This document shows, piece by piece, positions 34,763 through 43,032 of a DNA stretch of 64,000 nt. The notes under the pieces were generated by a model that saw nothing but the letters and a program-made list of their open reading frames with translations, was not told where the DNA came from and did no database searches. A program made the position numbers and the translations under genes. Location of the stretch: assembly GCF_022206305.1 (NCBI RefSeq), contig NZ_JAKOIW010000012.1, positions 62,001 through 126,000 of the forward strand. The letters are read 5' to 3'. Positions within the stretch are counted from its first letter, which is position 1. Each line of letters opens with the position of its first letter. This DNA is from Gordonia sp. 'Campus' (GTDB lineage: Bacteria; Actinomycetota; Actinomycetes; Mycobacteriales; Mycobacteriaceae).

Positions 34763-35173
34763 ATGGCAGTTGCATATTCGACCCCGGAGGGCATGACGCA
34801 ACCGACGCCTTACCACCACGTTGCCGTGGGCACGGGGACGCGGCATGTCCACGTCAGTGGCCAGATCGCCCGTACTGCCGACGGAACGCCCGTGGCGCCG
34901 GGTGACCTGGCGGGCCAGGTCGCGCAGGCATTGCGGAACACCGCGACCGGACTGGCCGGGGCGGGCGCGTCGTTCGGCGACGTCCTTCGGCTGACCTTCT
35001 ATGTCACCGACTGGGCGCCCGAGAAGATCGCCGACTTCATGGCCGGTGTCGAAGGCGTCGCGACGGATATCGGGTTGCCGTCTCCGATGCCACCCGCATC
35101 GTTGATCGGCGTCGACTACCTCTTCGAACCGGATGTCCTCGTCGAAGTCGAGGCCACTGCGATCCTCGACTGA
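34763..35173 (+). CDS. RidA/YjgF family protein
   Basis: 136 residues, normal size for a RidA trimer subunit. It shows VHVSGQIARTADGTPVAPGD, QVAQALRNTATGLAGAGASF and C-terminal GVDYLFEPDVLVEVEATAI. Archetypal RidA deaminates enamine/imine intermediates and uses an Arg after the P-x-R segment; here that position (SLIGVDYL) lacks the Arg, so it belongs to a non-archetypal Rid subgroup. Preceded by GGAGGAG and controlled, probably, by HxlR. Confidence 0.87.
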   Translation: MAVAYSTPEGMTQPTPYHHVAVGTGTRHVHVSGQIARTADGTPVAPGDLAGQVAQALRNTATGLAGAGASFGDVLRLTFYVTDWAPEKIADFMAGVEGVATDIGLPSPMPPASLIGVDYLFEPDVLVEVEATAILD

Positions 35174-35198
35174 CGTCGGCGCGGAATCGCGACGTCAG
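35170..35198. terminator. Hairpin between convergent ridA and DUF58 gene
   Basis: CTGACGTCG (35170-35178) pairs exactly with CGACGTCAG (35190-35198); the left arm includes the ridA stop codon. No T tract follows. Confidence 0.5.
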
Positions 35199-35236
35199 AA
35201 CGGTGGTGGGCTGGGGCGCATCCGATCAGAAGGGGA

Positions 35237-36529
35237 CTACAACAACCCTCGCGACTTCAACAGCAGGTAGTGGTCGGCCAGCTTCGCGGGAAGCTTGTCG
35301 GGTGCCGCATCGACGACGTCGACACCGAGCCGGCTCAGTGCGGTTGCCGTCCGGTTGCGGAGGGTGATGGTGCGGGCGGCGGCAGCCGCGTCGTAGATCG
35401 CGGCCGCATCGTCCCGACGGGCGAGCATGTCGTCGAGGGCGGGATCGGCGACCGACCCGATGATCACCTTGTACCGCTGCGCCAGCACCGACAGCGGCGG
35501 GAGCAGAGACTCCTCGACGGCCGCCGGTTCCAGCGGCGTGAGCAGGACGAGCAGTGCCCGCTGGCGTCCGATCTTGGCGACCTCGGCGCCGAGAAGCGGC
35601 CAATCCGCCTCCAACAGAGCGGGTTCGAGATCGGCCATCGCGGTGACGAGGCTGTTGAGCAGCATGGTGCGGCCGACGCCGACCACTCGTCGGTGAACGC
35701 GCCGGTCACCGGCGATGAGATCCACCCGATCGCCGGCGTGCGATGCGAGCGAGGCCAGCAGGAGCGCTGCGTCCATGGCGGCGTCGAGACGCGGGGTGTC
35801 ACCGACGCGGCCCGCCGACGTGCGTGAGGTGTCCAGGACGAGAACGATGTGCCGGTCCTTCTCCGGTTGCCACGTGCGGACCACCGTCGACCGGCGGCGG
35901 GCGGTGGCGCGCCAGTCGATGCTGCGGACGTCGTCGCCCTCGACGTAGTCACGGAGAGAGTCGAATTCGGTGCCCTGGCCGCGCACACGCACGGCCGACC
36001 GGCCGTCGAGCTGACGGAGATGGGCGAGCCGTGATGGCAGGAGGCGCCGCGAGTCGAACGGTGGGAGTGCCCGAACCCGTCCGGGCAGCGGAACCGACCG
36101 TTGCCGCCCTGCGAGTCCGAGTGGCCCGATCCGCCGGACCGCCACCCGGACCGCGAGCCGGTCTCCCCGTCGAGTGGGAGTGAGAACAGTTGTGACGGTC
36201 CGGTTCTCGTTGGTAGGCACCGTCACGCGCGTCGTGTTGTCGGTGGCACCCGCCGACGGTTGCCAGCTGTCACGCAGGACCCCGCGGAACGTACTCGACC
36301 CGTGGTTGACGACGGTGACGGAGCATGTGGTGCTCTCGCCGAGCCGCAGCGGTCCGGGCGCCGATCGCGTCAGAGTGATCGACTTCGTCGAACCGGCCAA
36401 TGCGATGTCGAGGCAGGTGAGCGCGACGCAGAAGAGTACCCACAGCGGTGGGACCACGAAGTTCGGCCACACCAGGATGGGCACCGCACCGAGCAGTACC
36501 AGGATCAGGAAGCGGCCGGTGAGGAACAT
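35237..36529 (-). CDS. DUF58 protein (MoxR-associated, vWA-like)
   Basis: 430 residues from ATG 36529, overlapping the MoxR stop by ATGA. Two N-terminal hydrophobic segments (FLILVLLGAVPILVW, PLWVLFCVALTCLDI) precede an Ig-like domain. The DUF58 hallmark LRDYVEGDDVRSIDWRATAR comes next, then a von Willebrand A-like region starting IVLVLDTSRTS. DUF58 proteins are substrates or partners of MoxR ATPases. Last gene of a four-gene operon joined throughout by ATGA overlaps. Confidence 0.9.
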   Translation of the reverse strand: MFLTGRFLILVLLGAVPILVWPNFVVPPLWVLFCVALTCLDIALAGSTKSITLTRSAPGPLRLGESTTCSVTVVNHGSSTFRGVLRDSWQPSAGATDNTTRVTVPTNENRTVTTVLTPTRRGDRLAVRVAVRRIGPLGLAGRQRSVPLPGRVRALPPFDSRRLLPSRLAHLRQLDGRSAVRVRGQGTEFDSLRDYVEGDDVRSIDWRATARRRSTVVRTWQPEKDRHIVLVLDTSRTSAGRVGDTPRLDAAMDAALLLASLASHAGDRVDLIAGDRRVHRRVVGVGRTMLLNSLVTAMADLEPALLEADWPLLGAEVAKIGRQRALLVLLTPLEPAAVEESLLPPLSVLAQRYKVIIGSVADPALDDMLARRDDAAAIYDAAAAARTITLRNRTATALSRLGVDVVDAAPDKLPAKLADHYLLLKSRGLL

Positions 36530-37602
36530 CAGCGTGGGACGGGTACAGATCTGATGGCGGCGTCGAGGACCGAGCCCACCGAGACGCCTTCCAGCTCGGC
36601 CTCCGGCCGCAGCGACAGCCGGTGCGCGAGCGTCGACTGCGCGAGTGCCTGCACATCGTCGGGGGTGACGAAGTCGCGGCCGTTGAGCCAGGCCCACGCG
36701 CGGCTGGTGCCGAGCAGCGCGGTTGCGCCGCGCGGACTCACGCCCAGAGCCAGTGACGGCGAGAAGCGCGTGGCGCGGGCGATGTCGACGATGTAGGCGG
36801 TCACCTGGGGCGCCACGGCGACGCGTCGTACCTGCTCGGCGCCGGCCACCACGTCGGCGGCCGAGGCCACCGGCCGGAGCCCGGCCGCGGCGAGATCGCG
36901 GGGGTCGAAACCGGAGGCGTGCCGGGTCAGGACGGTGATCTCGTCGTCCCGGGGCGGAAGCGGCAGTGTGACCTTGAGCAAGAACCGGTCGAGTTGTGCC
37001 TCGGGCAGGGGGTAGGTGCCCTCGTACTCGACCGGGTTCTGCGTCGCCGCCACCAGAAACGGGCTCGGCAGGTGACGGGGTCGCCCGTCGACGGTGACCT
37101 GGCGTTCCTCCATCGCCTCCAGCAGTGACGCCTGCGTCTTGGGTGGAGTGCGGTTGATCTCGTCCGCCAGCAGCAGATTTGTGAACACCGGCCCTTCCCG
37201 GAACGTGAACTCCGAACTCGCGGCGTCGAAGACGAGGGAGCCGGTCACATCTCCGGGCATCAGGTCCGGGGTGAACTGCACCCGTTTGGTGTCGACGTCG
37301 AGCGCGGCGGCAACCGACCGGACCAGCAGCGTCTTCGCTACTCCCGGAACGCCTTCGAGGAGGATGTGGCCGCGGCAGAGCAGGGCGATGAGGATGCCGG
37401 CGACGGCCGGGTCCTGCCCGACGACCGCCTTGGCGACCTCGGCGCGGACGGCCCCCAGCGCGTCGCGTGCACGATTCGACGACGGCGCACCCGCTCCGCC
37501 GGGGGTGTCTCCCAAGCTGTAGGTCTTGTCGAAGGGGCCGGGTGGGCTGAACTGGCCTGGTGCGCGGGACGAGTCGGGGGTGCGGGACGGGTCGACGGTC
37601 AT
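36529..37602 (-). CDS. moxR: MoxR-family AAA+ ATPase
   Basis: 357 residues. Walker A is LLEGVPGVAKTLLVRS, Walker B LLLADEINRTPPKTQ, sensor I FLVAATQNPVEYEGTYPLPE with the arginine region AQLDRFLL. The C-terminal lid has SPRGATALLGTSRAWAWLNG. The N-terminus is Pro/Ser-rich. MoxR proteins act as chaperone-like assembly factors for vWA partners, here DUF58. Start ATG 37602 overlaps the DUF4350 stop. The closest relative I recall by context is mycobacterial MoxR2. Confidence 0.94.
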   Translation of the reverse strand: MTVDPSRTPDSSRAPGQFSPPGPFDKTYSLGDTPGGAGAPSSNRARDALGAVRAEVAKAVVGQDPAVAGILIALLCRGHILLEGVPGVAKTLLVRSVAAALDVDTKRVQFTPDLMPGDVTGSLVFDAASSEFTFREGPVFTNLLLADEINRTPPKTQASLLEAMEERQVTVDGRPRHLPSPFLVAATQNPVEYEGTYPLPEAQLDRFLLKVTLPLPPRDDEITVLTRHASGFDPRDLAAAGLRPVASAADVVAGAEQVRRVAVAPQVTAYIVDIARATRFSPSLALGVSPRGATALLGTSRAWAWLNGRDFVTPDDVQALAQSTLAHRLSLRPEAELEGVSVGSVLDAAIRSVPVPR

Positions 37603-38867
37603 CGTGAGTGTCGGACTTCCTTCTCGAGGGTGGTCAGTTCGGCGGTGAAGTGCACGAGCCCCGCTGCATCGGTGGGTAGGGGCCCGGCGAGGAGTGCTCG
37701 GACCTGGTCGAGGCTGCGTCCCGTCGCACCGACGACGGTGACCACGATGGCCTGGACCGCAGGGTCGACCAACTCCGTGTGGGCGTCCGTCGACTCCCAA
37801 TTCGGTTGCGACATGGCGTCGGTCGCGCGGGCGGCATCGAACGGGAGTCCGAGGTACGACGCCAGTGACGACAGGGTGTGGATGCGCAGGGCTGCTGCGG
37901 CGCGCGAGTCGGCGCCGGCCCGGTGGTACATGCGTCCGCGGGCCCTGGTCGTCTCGATGGCCTTGACGACGGCGGGCAACGGTTCGGTGACCAGGGCGCC
38001 GAATCGTCGACCGCGCCACAGCATCAGGGTCAACACACCGAACACGGCCAACAGGATGAGCGGCCCCACGGCCGCTGGAATGTCCGACTCCTCCTCGGTG
38101 GCGATCTCATCCGTGAAAAGCGGTATGTACCAGAGAATGTCGCCGGAACTCGCAAACAGTCGGACGGCGACACCCGCGTTGTCGTGCGCGGCCAGCTGCT
38201 CATTGGTCAGCATCTCACCGCTGATGATCACGTACTCCGGGCGGTCGGCGGCGGCCGGGACGACCACGACGTTCGACGCCGCGTCCGCGGTGAAGCACGA
38301 GGTGGCCGCCGGCGAGTTCGCCGCGAATCCGAAGGAGGAGAACGTGACGACGTCCGCGGGGTCGATGCCGGGGGTCCGGCACCCGGCGACGACCGTTGCG
38401 GGGCCGGCGCCGAAGACGGACGTCACCGACAGGCCCAGGGCCGCCAGGACCGCGTTGTCCGGGGCGATGAGGATCACCCGGTGCGCTCCGTCGACGCGCT
38501 GGCGGAACTGTTGCGTGGTACCGGGATTCAACGACGACGTGGAGCTGACGACCACGGTGGTGTCGGTGTCCGGACGGGGAGCATCGGTGAACTCCTCGAG
38601 CCCGCGCGCCTGCCGGACATCGGCACCGTGGTCGTCCATGATCCGGACGAGGGCCCGTGACCCGGTGGGTTGCGGATTGTCGGGGTCGTAGCTGACACCG
38701 GGTCCGGGTGCGCCGTTCACACCGGTGAGCACGGTGATGCCCAGCAGACCGATGACGGTCATCGCGACGACGACCACGAGCACGATGACGACCCAGATCC
38801 AGCGCCGGGTCCGGTTCTTGCCCGGTGGCCGGGGGCGCGGCGAGGTCGGCGGCGCGAGCACGGTCAT
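37599..38867 (-). CDS. DUF4350-containing membrane protein
   Basis: 422 residues from ATG 38867 (ATGA with the DUF4129 gene). A strongly hydrophobic helix at about residues 22-47 follows a basic N-terminus. The extracytoplasmic DUF4350 domain runs from DDHGADVRQARGLEEF to the second helix (AVGPLILLAVFGVLTLMLW), and a cytoplasmic helical tail follows. Conserved partner in the MoxR/DUF58 operon, role unknown. Confidence 0.86.
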   Translation of the reverse strand: MTVLAPPTSPRPRPPGKNRTRRWIWVVIVLVVVVAMTVIGLLGITVLTGVNGAPGPGVSYDPDNPQPTGSRALVRIMDDHGADVRQARGLEEFTDAPRPDTDTTVVVSSTSSLNPGTTQQFRQRVDGAHRVILIAPDNAVLAALGLSVTSVFGAGPATVVAGCRTPGIDPADVVTFSSFGFAANSPAATSCFTADAASNVVVVPAAADRPEYVIISGEMLTNEQLAAHDNAGVAVRLFASSGDILWYIPLFTDEIATEEESDIPAAVGPLILLAVFGVLTLMLWRGRRFGALVTEPLPAVVKAIETTRARGRMYHRAGADSRAAAALRIHTLSSLASYLGLPFDAARATDAMSQPNWESTDAHTELVDPAVQAIVVTVVGATGRSLDQVRALLAGPLPTDAAGLVHFTAELTTLEKEVRHSR

Positions 38868-39544
38868 CGCGGCACCGCCAGGCGGCGGGGTCGGGCTGTG
38901 TCGGGTGGTGACGGACGTGTCGAACCGACGGCGCGCTCGAGGTCGAGAACCGCACGGGCAGCGTCTGCGGACGCGTGCCTGTCGCCGTAGGCGATGGCAT
39001 CGAAGAGGTCCGTCGCCCGACGCATCGCGTCGGCGTGCTCCGGGAAACGCGGGCCCAGGTCGACGGCGACCTCGTGGGCGGTGAGCGACGGCTCGTCGGC
39101 GAGCAGCGCACGCTCGACCGCGCGGCGTGCGAGGGCTCGGACCGCCGCGATCACACACCCGTCGTGGTCGCCTGCGGCGTGCGCACGTTCGGCGTCACGA
39201 CGATGGTCGTCGGCGGACCGGGGAGCACCGGACAACACCGCCGCCGACTTGGCGGTGGCAGCCACGTCGGGCACTCGCGGGTTGCGGCGCAGGTGCCGGA
39301 CGACCGCGAAGATCAACGTCAGGACGAGGGCGATCGCGACCACGACGACGATCGTCCGGATGGTGTCCGAGCCACCGAACCATCCCAGGGCGTTGTCGAC
39401 GATCCACCCCAGGACGCGTTCGCCGAAACGATCGAGCCACGACGGCTCCGGCGGTTGGTACTCGCGTCCGGACAGTTCCTCCTCCGCCCAGCGACGGGCC
39501 GCGTCGTTGCCCGGATCCAGGGGCGCGGCCATGACCGGGGTCAT
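38864..39544 (-). CDS. DUF4129 membrane protein
   Basis: 226 residues if started at ATG 39544 (ATG 39532 is also possible). After a polar N-terminus with RRWAEEELSGREYQPPEPSW there is one membrane helix (IRTIVVVVAIALVLTLIFAVV). A cytosolic DUF4129 region follows with VIAAVRALARRAVERALL and SLTAHEVAVDLGPRFP. In other bacteria DUF4129 accompanies DUF58/MoxR and transglutaminase-like proteins. First gene of the operon. Confidence 0.85.
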   Translation of the reverse strand: MTPVMAAPLDPGNDAARRWAEEELSGREYQPPEPSWLDRFGERVLGWIVDNALGWFGGSDTIRTIVVVVAIALVLTLIFAVVRHLRRNPRVPDVAATAKSAAVLSGAPRSADDHRRDAERAHAAGDHDGCVIAAVRALARRAVERALLADEPSLTAHEVAVDLGPRFPEHADAMRRATDLFDAIAYGDRHASADAARAVLDLERAVGSTRPSPPDTARPRRLAVPR

Positions 39545-39710
39545 CGGCGAGCCTGCGGGGTGGGGGATGGCGTGTGCGCGGGCTCGGACATCAGCTGAGG
39601 ACACCGGCCTTTCCGCGCAGGGGATCTGTGCGGCGAACGTATCAAACAACAGAAGCCGTCCACCGGAATCATCCACCGGTTGACGGACGCGCGTGCTACC
39701 GTGCCGAATC

Positions 39711-39724
39711 TAGAACACGTTCTA
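39711..39724. promoter_or_regulatory. KstR-type operator upstream of ketosteroid isomerase
   Basis: TAGAACACGTTCTA fits the published KstR consensus TnnAACnnGTTnnA and has fully complementary arms TAGAAC/GTTCTA. It is 14 bases before ATG 39739, with GGAGG between. Confidence 0.7.
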
Positions 39725-39738
39725 CTTTTGGAGGATTC

Positions 39739-40128
39739 ATGACCGTTGAGCAAGCCGGGCTGGCCGAGAAGATCGATGCCGCCGTGGACGCCTACATCGA
39801 ACTGCTGAATTCCGGTACTGCCGAGCAGATCGCCGATCTCTACGCGGCCGACGCAACCGTCGAGGACCCCATCGGTGCCGACATCCGCGACACCCGCGAC
39901 CAGCTCGTGGAGTTCTACTCGGTCATCACCGGCATGGACGAGCGCACCGCGACCCTGAAGTGGAAGAAGATCGCCGGCGACACCGCCGTCTTCGAGTTCA
40001 CCCTGGTCACCAAGACCGCGGGGCTCGCGTTCGAGATCACCCCGGTCGACATCATGGTGTTCGACGACCAGGGCAAGGTCTCGACGATGCGCGCGGTCTG
40101 GCAGCAGTCGGACCTCAAGCAGCTCTGA
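39739..40128 (+). CDS. Steroid delta-isomerase (ketosteroid isomerase, NTF2 fold)
   Basis: 129 residues, the size of bacterial KSI. The proton-shuttle residues of Pseudomonas/Comamonas KSI are matched by Y19 in AYIELLNSG, D43 in ATVEDPIGAD and D104 in TPVDIMVFDD. The surrounding text, including LYAADATVEDPIG, is very close to the known enzymes. It moves the C5-C6 double bond of 3-keto steroids into conjugation during sterol/cholesterol catabolism. A KstR-type operator in front supports that role and suggests repression in the absence of sterol intermediates. Other steroid genes are not in the window. Confidence 0.9.
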   Translation: MTVEQAGLAEKIDAAVDAYIELLNSGTAEQIADLYAADATVEDPIGADIRDTRDQLVEFYSVITGMDERTATLKWKKIAGDTAVFEFTLVTKTAGLAFEITPVDIMVFDDQGKVSTMRAVWQQSDLKQL

Positions 40129-40175
40129 GCGGGCTCCGTTCTGACGCGCATCCCGCAGAAAACACGCCACTTCTG

Positions 40176-40213
40176 CTCCCTGAGGTGCGAGCGAAGCGAG
40201 CCTCGAAGGGTCA
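40176..40213. repeat. Dispersed repeat, left half copy
   Basis: CTCCCTGAGGTGCGAG, then GCGAAGCGAGCCTCGAAGGG, matching the left arm of the element at 25903-25945 at both ends. It runs into the stop codon of the SDR gene (40211-40213). Confidence 0.82.
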
Positions 40214-40891
40214 CCCCCGCCCGGTCGGCCTCAGGACGATCTCCTCGGGATGGGCGTCGGCCGGGGTGGAGACCGCCTGCACCACGGCGCGGGCCACCGT
40301 CGAGGGCTTGAGGAATCGCGACGCGTCGTAGTCGTCGCCTTCGATGGCGACGATGTCGCGCTGCATGTCGGTGTCGATGCGTCCGGGGAAGATTGTCGTC
40401 ACCCGGAGCGTCGGCTCCTCGACGCGCAATCCGTCGGCGAGTGCGCGGAGACCGAACTTGCTCGCGGCGTACGGGGTCCAGCCGGGGTTGACCCGCCGCC
40501 CCGCACCGGAGTTGACGAAGACGACGTGCCCGCCGGCCGACCGCAGCGCGGGGAGCAGCAGTCGTGTCAGCTCCGCCGCCGCGATGAGATTCACCTCGAG
40601 TACGGACTGCCATTCTTCGACGGGGGTGTCGGCGATCTTCTCCAGGCTGCTGCCGACCCCGGCGTTGTGGACGAGGACGTCCAGTGTGTTGACGGCCTCG
40701 ACGGCTGCCTCGACCTCCTCGTAGTCGGTCAGCTCGACGGCGAACGTGCTGGCGCCGTCGAGCTCGGTGGCCAGCCGGTCCAGTTCGGCGGAGGGGCGTC
40801 CGCCCAGCAGCAGGTCGTGGGTGGGGGCGAGTTGGCGGGCGATCTCGGCACCGAGACCTCGGCTCGCTCCGGTGATCAAAGCGGTGGGCAC
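40211..40891 (-). CDS. Short-chain dehydrogenase/reductase
   Basis: 226 residues. ALITGASRGLGAEIARQL is the NAD(P) loop, VLVHNAGVGSS the NNAG equivalent, VFVNSGAG the Ser strand and YAASKFGLRALADGL the YxxxK catalytic pair. It is a classical SDR of the RhlG/YdfG-like short type. The residue after the glycine motif gives no clear cofactor preference, though GGRPSAEL after the second strand suggests NADP. No clear pathway from neighbours. Confidence 0.93.
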   Translation of the reverse strand: MPTALITGASRGLGAEIARQLAPTHDLLLGGRPSAELDRLATELDGASTFAVELTDYEEVEAAVEAVNTLDVLVHNAGVGSSLEKIADTPVEEWQSVLEVNLIAAAELTRLLLPALRSAGGHVVFVNSGAGRRVNPGWTPYAASKFGLRALADGLRVEEPTLRVTTIFPGRIDTDMQRDIVAIEGDDYDASRFLKPSTVARAVVQAVSTPADAHPEEIVLRPTGRG

Positions 40892-40977
40892 CCCTCGACC
40901 CTACTGTCGAACCGGAGAAGCCGAACCGCATCGGGCTCGATGAGCAGAGGCGGACGCCGCGGGGCACAATCGTCGGC

Positions 40978-42318
40978 GTGGCCAGGTACGGATTCACCCC
41001 AACGCAGCTGTCGGCGCGCGCCGCGTACCTGCTGCGCGGAAACGACCTGGGCACGATGACAAGTGCTGCGCCCAAGCTGTATCCGCACATGTGGAGCTGG
41101 GACGCGGCGTTCGTCACCGTCGGCCTGGCGCCGTTGTCGGTGGAGCGCGCTGTCATCGAGATGGACACGCTGCTCTCGGCGCAGTGGCGCAACGGGATGA
41201 TCCCGCACATCGTCTTCGCGAACGGTCGCGACGGGTACTTCCCCGGCCCGGCGCGATGGGAGTGCGCTCGGCTGGCCGAGTGTGCCCCCGACTTCCCCGA
41301 CACGTCCGGCATCACCCAACCGCCCGTCCACGCGATCGCGGTCCAGCGCATCCTCGACCATTCGCGACGCCACGGCCGCACGACCCGCGCGGTGGCCAAC
41401 GAGTTCATCGACCGTCGATGGAGTTCGCTGGTGCGATGGCATCGCTGGCTGGCCCACGCACGAGATCCCAACGGACGCGGACGGATCACCTTGTTCCACG
41501 GGTGGGAATCGGGCATGGACAACTCCCCGCGCTGGGACTCTGCGTACGCCAATGTCGTTCCCGGCCTGGATCTTCCACCGTATCGACGGGCCGACCTCGA
41601 CCACGTCGACGATTCGTCGATGCGCCCCACCGACCTCGAGTACGACAGGTACATCTGGCTCGTCGAACAGATGAAGCGCGCCGGCTACGACGACGAGTTG
41701 CTTCCCAAGGTGATGGACTTCGCGGTCGAGGACGTCTTCGTCAGCGCCATCTTCGCCGTCGCGTGCGACGTGCTGGCCACCATCGGCGAGGACTACTCGA
41801 AACCGCGGTCCGACGTCCGTGACCTCCGTGCGTGGGCCGACCGGTTCCGGTCGGGCGTGGTGTCCGCGGCCAACGACCGCAACGGTGCGGCAAGGGATTT
41901 CGACCTACGCGCCAACTCGTGGATCAACACCGAGACGATCGCGGTGTTCGCACCGCTGCTGTGCGGCGGCCTCTCCCGCGAACGGGAACGCGCCCTCCTG
42001 CGGCTCTTCGAAGGTCCGCGGTACTGCGGCCATCCCGATCTCCGATACGCGGTACCGCCGTCGACGTCGCCGATCTCGGCGGACTTCCGGCCGCGTGAGT
42101 ACTGGCGCGGTCCGGTCTGGCCGGTGATGACGTGGTTGTTCAGCTGGGCGTTCGCCCGCCGGGGGTGGACCGAACGGTCCGCGCGGCTCCGCGAGGAAGG
42201 GCTGCGCCAAGCGACCGACGGCACGTTTGCCGAGTACTACGAGCCCTTCACCGGCGAACCGCTCGGCAGCATGCAGCAGAGCTGGACCGCGGCGTCGGTC
42301 CTGGACTGGCTGGACTGA
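40978..42318 (+). CDS. GH63-type glycoside hydrolase, probable glucosylglycerate hydrolase
   Basis: 446 residues, starting GTG 40978 with CACAAT seven bases ahead (possibly leaderless). The (alpha/alpha)6 barrel shows YPHMWSWDAAFVTVGLAPL, FHGWESGMDNSPRWDSAY, PREYWRGPVWPVMTWLF and FAEYYEPFTGEPLGSMQQSW. The acid and base expected for this clan are D181 (GMDNSP) and E419 (FAEYYEP). Length and motif positions fit the Mycolicibacterium hassiacum glucosylglycerate hydrolase, whose catalytic residues I recall as D182 and E419. That enzyme frees glucose and glycerate from a solute stored under nitrogen limitation. Mannosylglycerate hydrolase or a trehalase-like role is the alternative. Confidence 0.78.
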   Translation: MARYGFTPTQLSARAAYLLRGNDLGTMTSAAPKLYPHMWSWDAAFVTVGLAPLSVERAVIEMDTLLSAQWRNGMIPHIVFANGRDGYFPGPARWECARLAECAPDFPDTSGITQPPVHAIAVQRILDHSRRHGRTTRAVANEFIDRRWSSLVRWHRWLAHARDPNGRGRITLFHGWESGMDNSPRWDSAYANVVPGLDLPPYRRADLDHVDDSSMRPTDLEYDRYIWLVEQMKRAGYDDELLPKVMDFAVEDVFVSAIFAVACDVLATIGEDYSKPRSDVRDLRAWADRFRSGVVSAANDRNGAARDFDLRANSWINTETIAVFAPLLCGGLSRERERALLRLFEGPRYCGHPDLRYAVPPSTSPISADFRPREYWRGPVWPVMTWLFSWAFARRGWTERSARLREEGLRQATDGTFAEYYEPFTGEPLGSMQQSWTAASVLDWLD

Positions 42319-42331
42319 GCGCCCAGGCCAA

Positions 42332-42988
42332 TCAGAACCGTGCGAAGCGGTGTGCCGCGATGAGCGCGCCGGAGACATCGGCGTGGGAGACGACCGGTCC
42401 GAGTGCCCTGTGCAGGGTCGCTTCGGTGACCGGGGAGTCGATCATCGTGCGGACCGCGTCGTCGAGGTCGGTCGGAGGCGTCTCCCGGATCTCCTCGCAC
42501 CAGTGGCGGATGAGATCAGCAGCCGCCTCCACCGTGGCCGAGGTGTCGCGGAAGGGCAGATTCAGACTGACGAATCCGTCGTCGACCGCGTAGTCGGCGC
42601 GGCGCCAGCCACCATCGTCGAATCCGTAGACGAACCCGATCCACATCCCATCGGTGCGTTGCCGACCGAGGTGTCCGGCGATGGTCGTCCCCCACCAGGG
42701 TGGGCTTCCTGCGAGCAAGTCGGTCTCGGGCTCACCGAAGTACGCCGCGCCCTCCCGGTAGTACGTCTCCGAGTACTCGTGATCATGTCCGACCAAGACC
42801 GCCCGCGACGCATCGGCGAAGACCAGGTCGGCCCAGTTGCCACCGCCGTCGTCGTAGTGCCACACGTCCGGAGTCGCCCAGCATCCATCGCTCCACCGCG
42901 ACCCACGCGCGGCCAGGATCGCCGCGTACGCAGCCCATCTCGGCCTCATCTCGCCGGGAGAGGGGCAATCGACGATCCGCAACGTCAT
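42332..42988 (-). CDS. Protein of unknown function (218 aa)
   Basis: 218 residues from ATG 42988; the longer open frame upstream is shadow. A soluble, Trp-rich protein: WSDGCWATPDVWHYDDGGGN, VLVGHDHEYSETYYREGAAY and MWIGFVYGFDDGGWRRADY suggest a beta-rich fold, followed by a helical C-terminus with ADLIRHWCEEIRETPP. I do not recognise the family. Convergent with the glycoside hydrolase by 13 bases. Confidence 0.7.
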   Translation of the reverse strand: MTLRIVDCPSPGEMRPRWAAYAAILAARGSRWSDGCWATPDVWHYDDGGGNWADLVFADASRAVLVGHDHEYSETYYREGAAYFGEPETDLLAGSPPWWGTTIAGHLGRQRTDGMWIGFVYGFDDGGWRRADYAVDDGFVSLNLPFRDTSATVEAAADLIRHWCEEIRETPPTDLDDAVRTMIDSPVTEATLHRALGPVVSHADVSGALIAAHRFARF

Positions 42989-43032
42989 CCGATCCTCCGA
43001 ACGCGCACTGTCCCCGTCGTTTCCGCCATGTC

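Noticed and set aside
12547-35236. Prophage or integrative element explaining the accessory block
   Set aside because: No integrase, transposase, tRNA target, att-like direct repeats or phage structural genes were found; only altered gene order suggests insertion.
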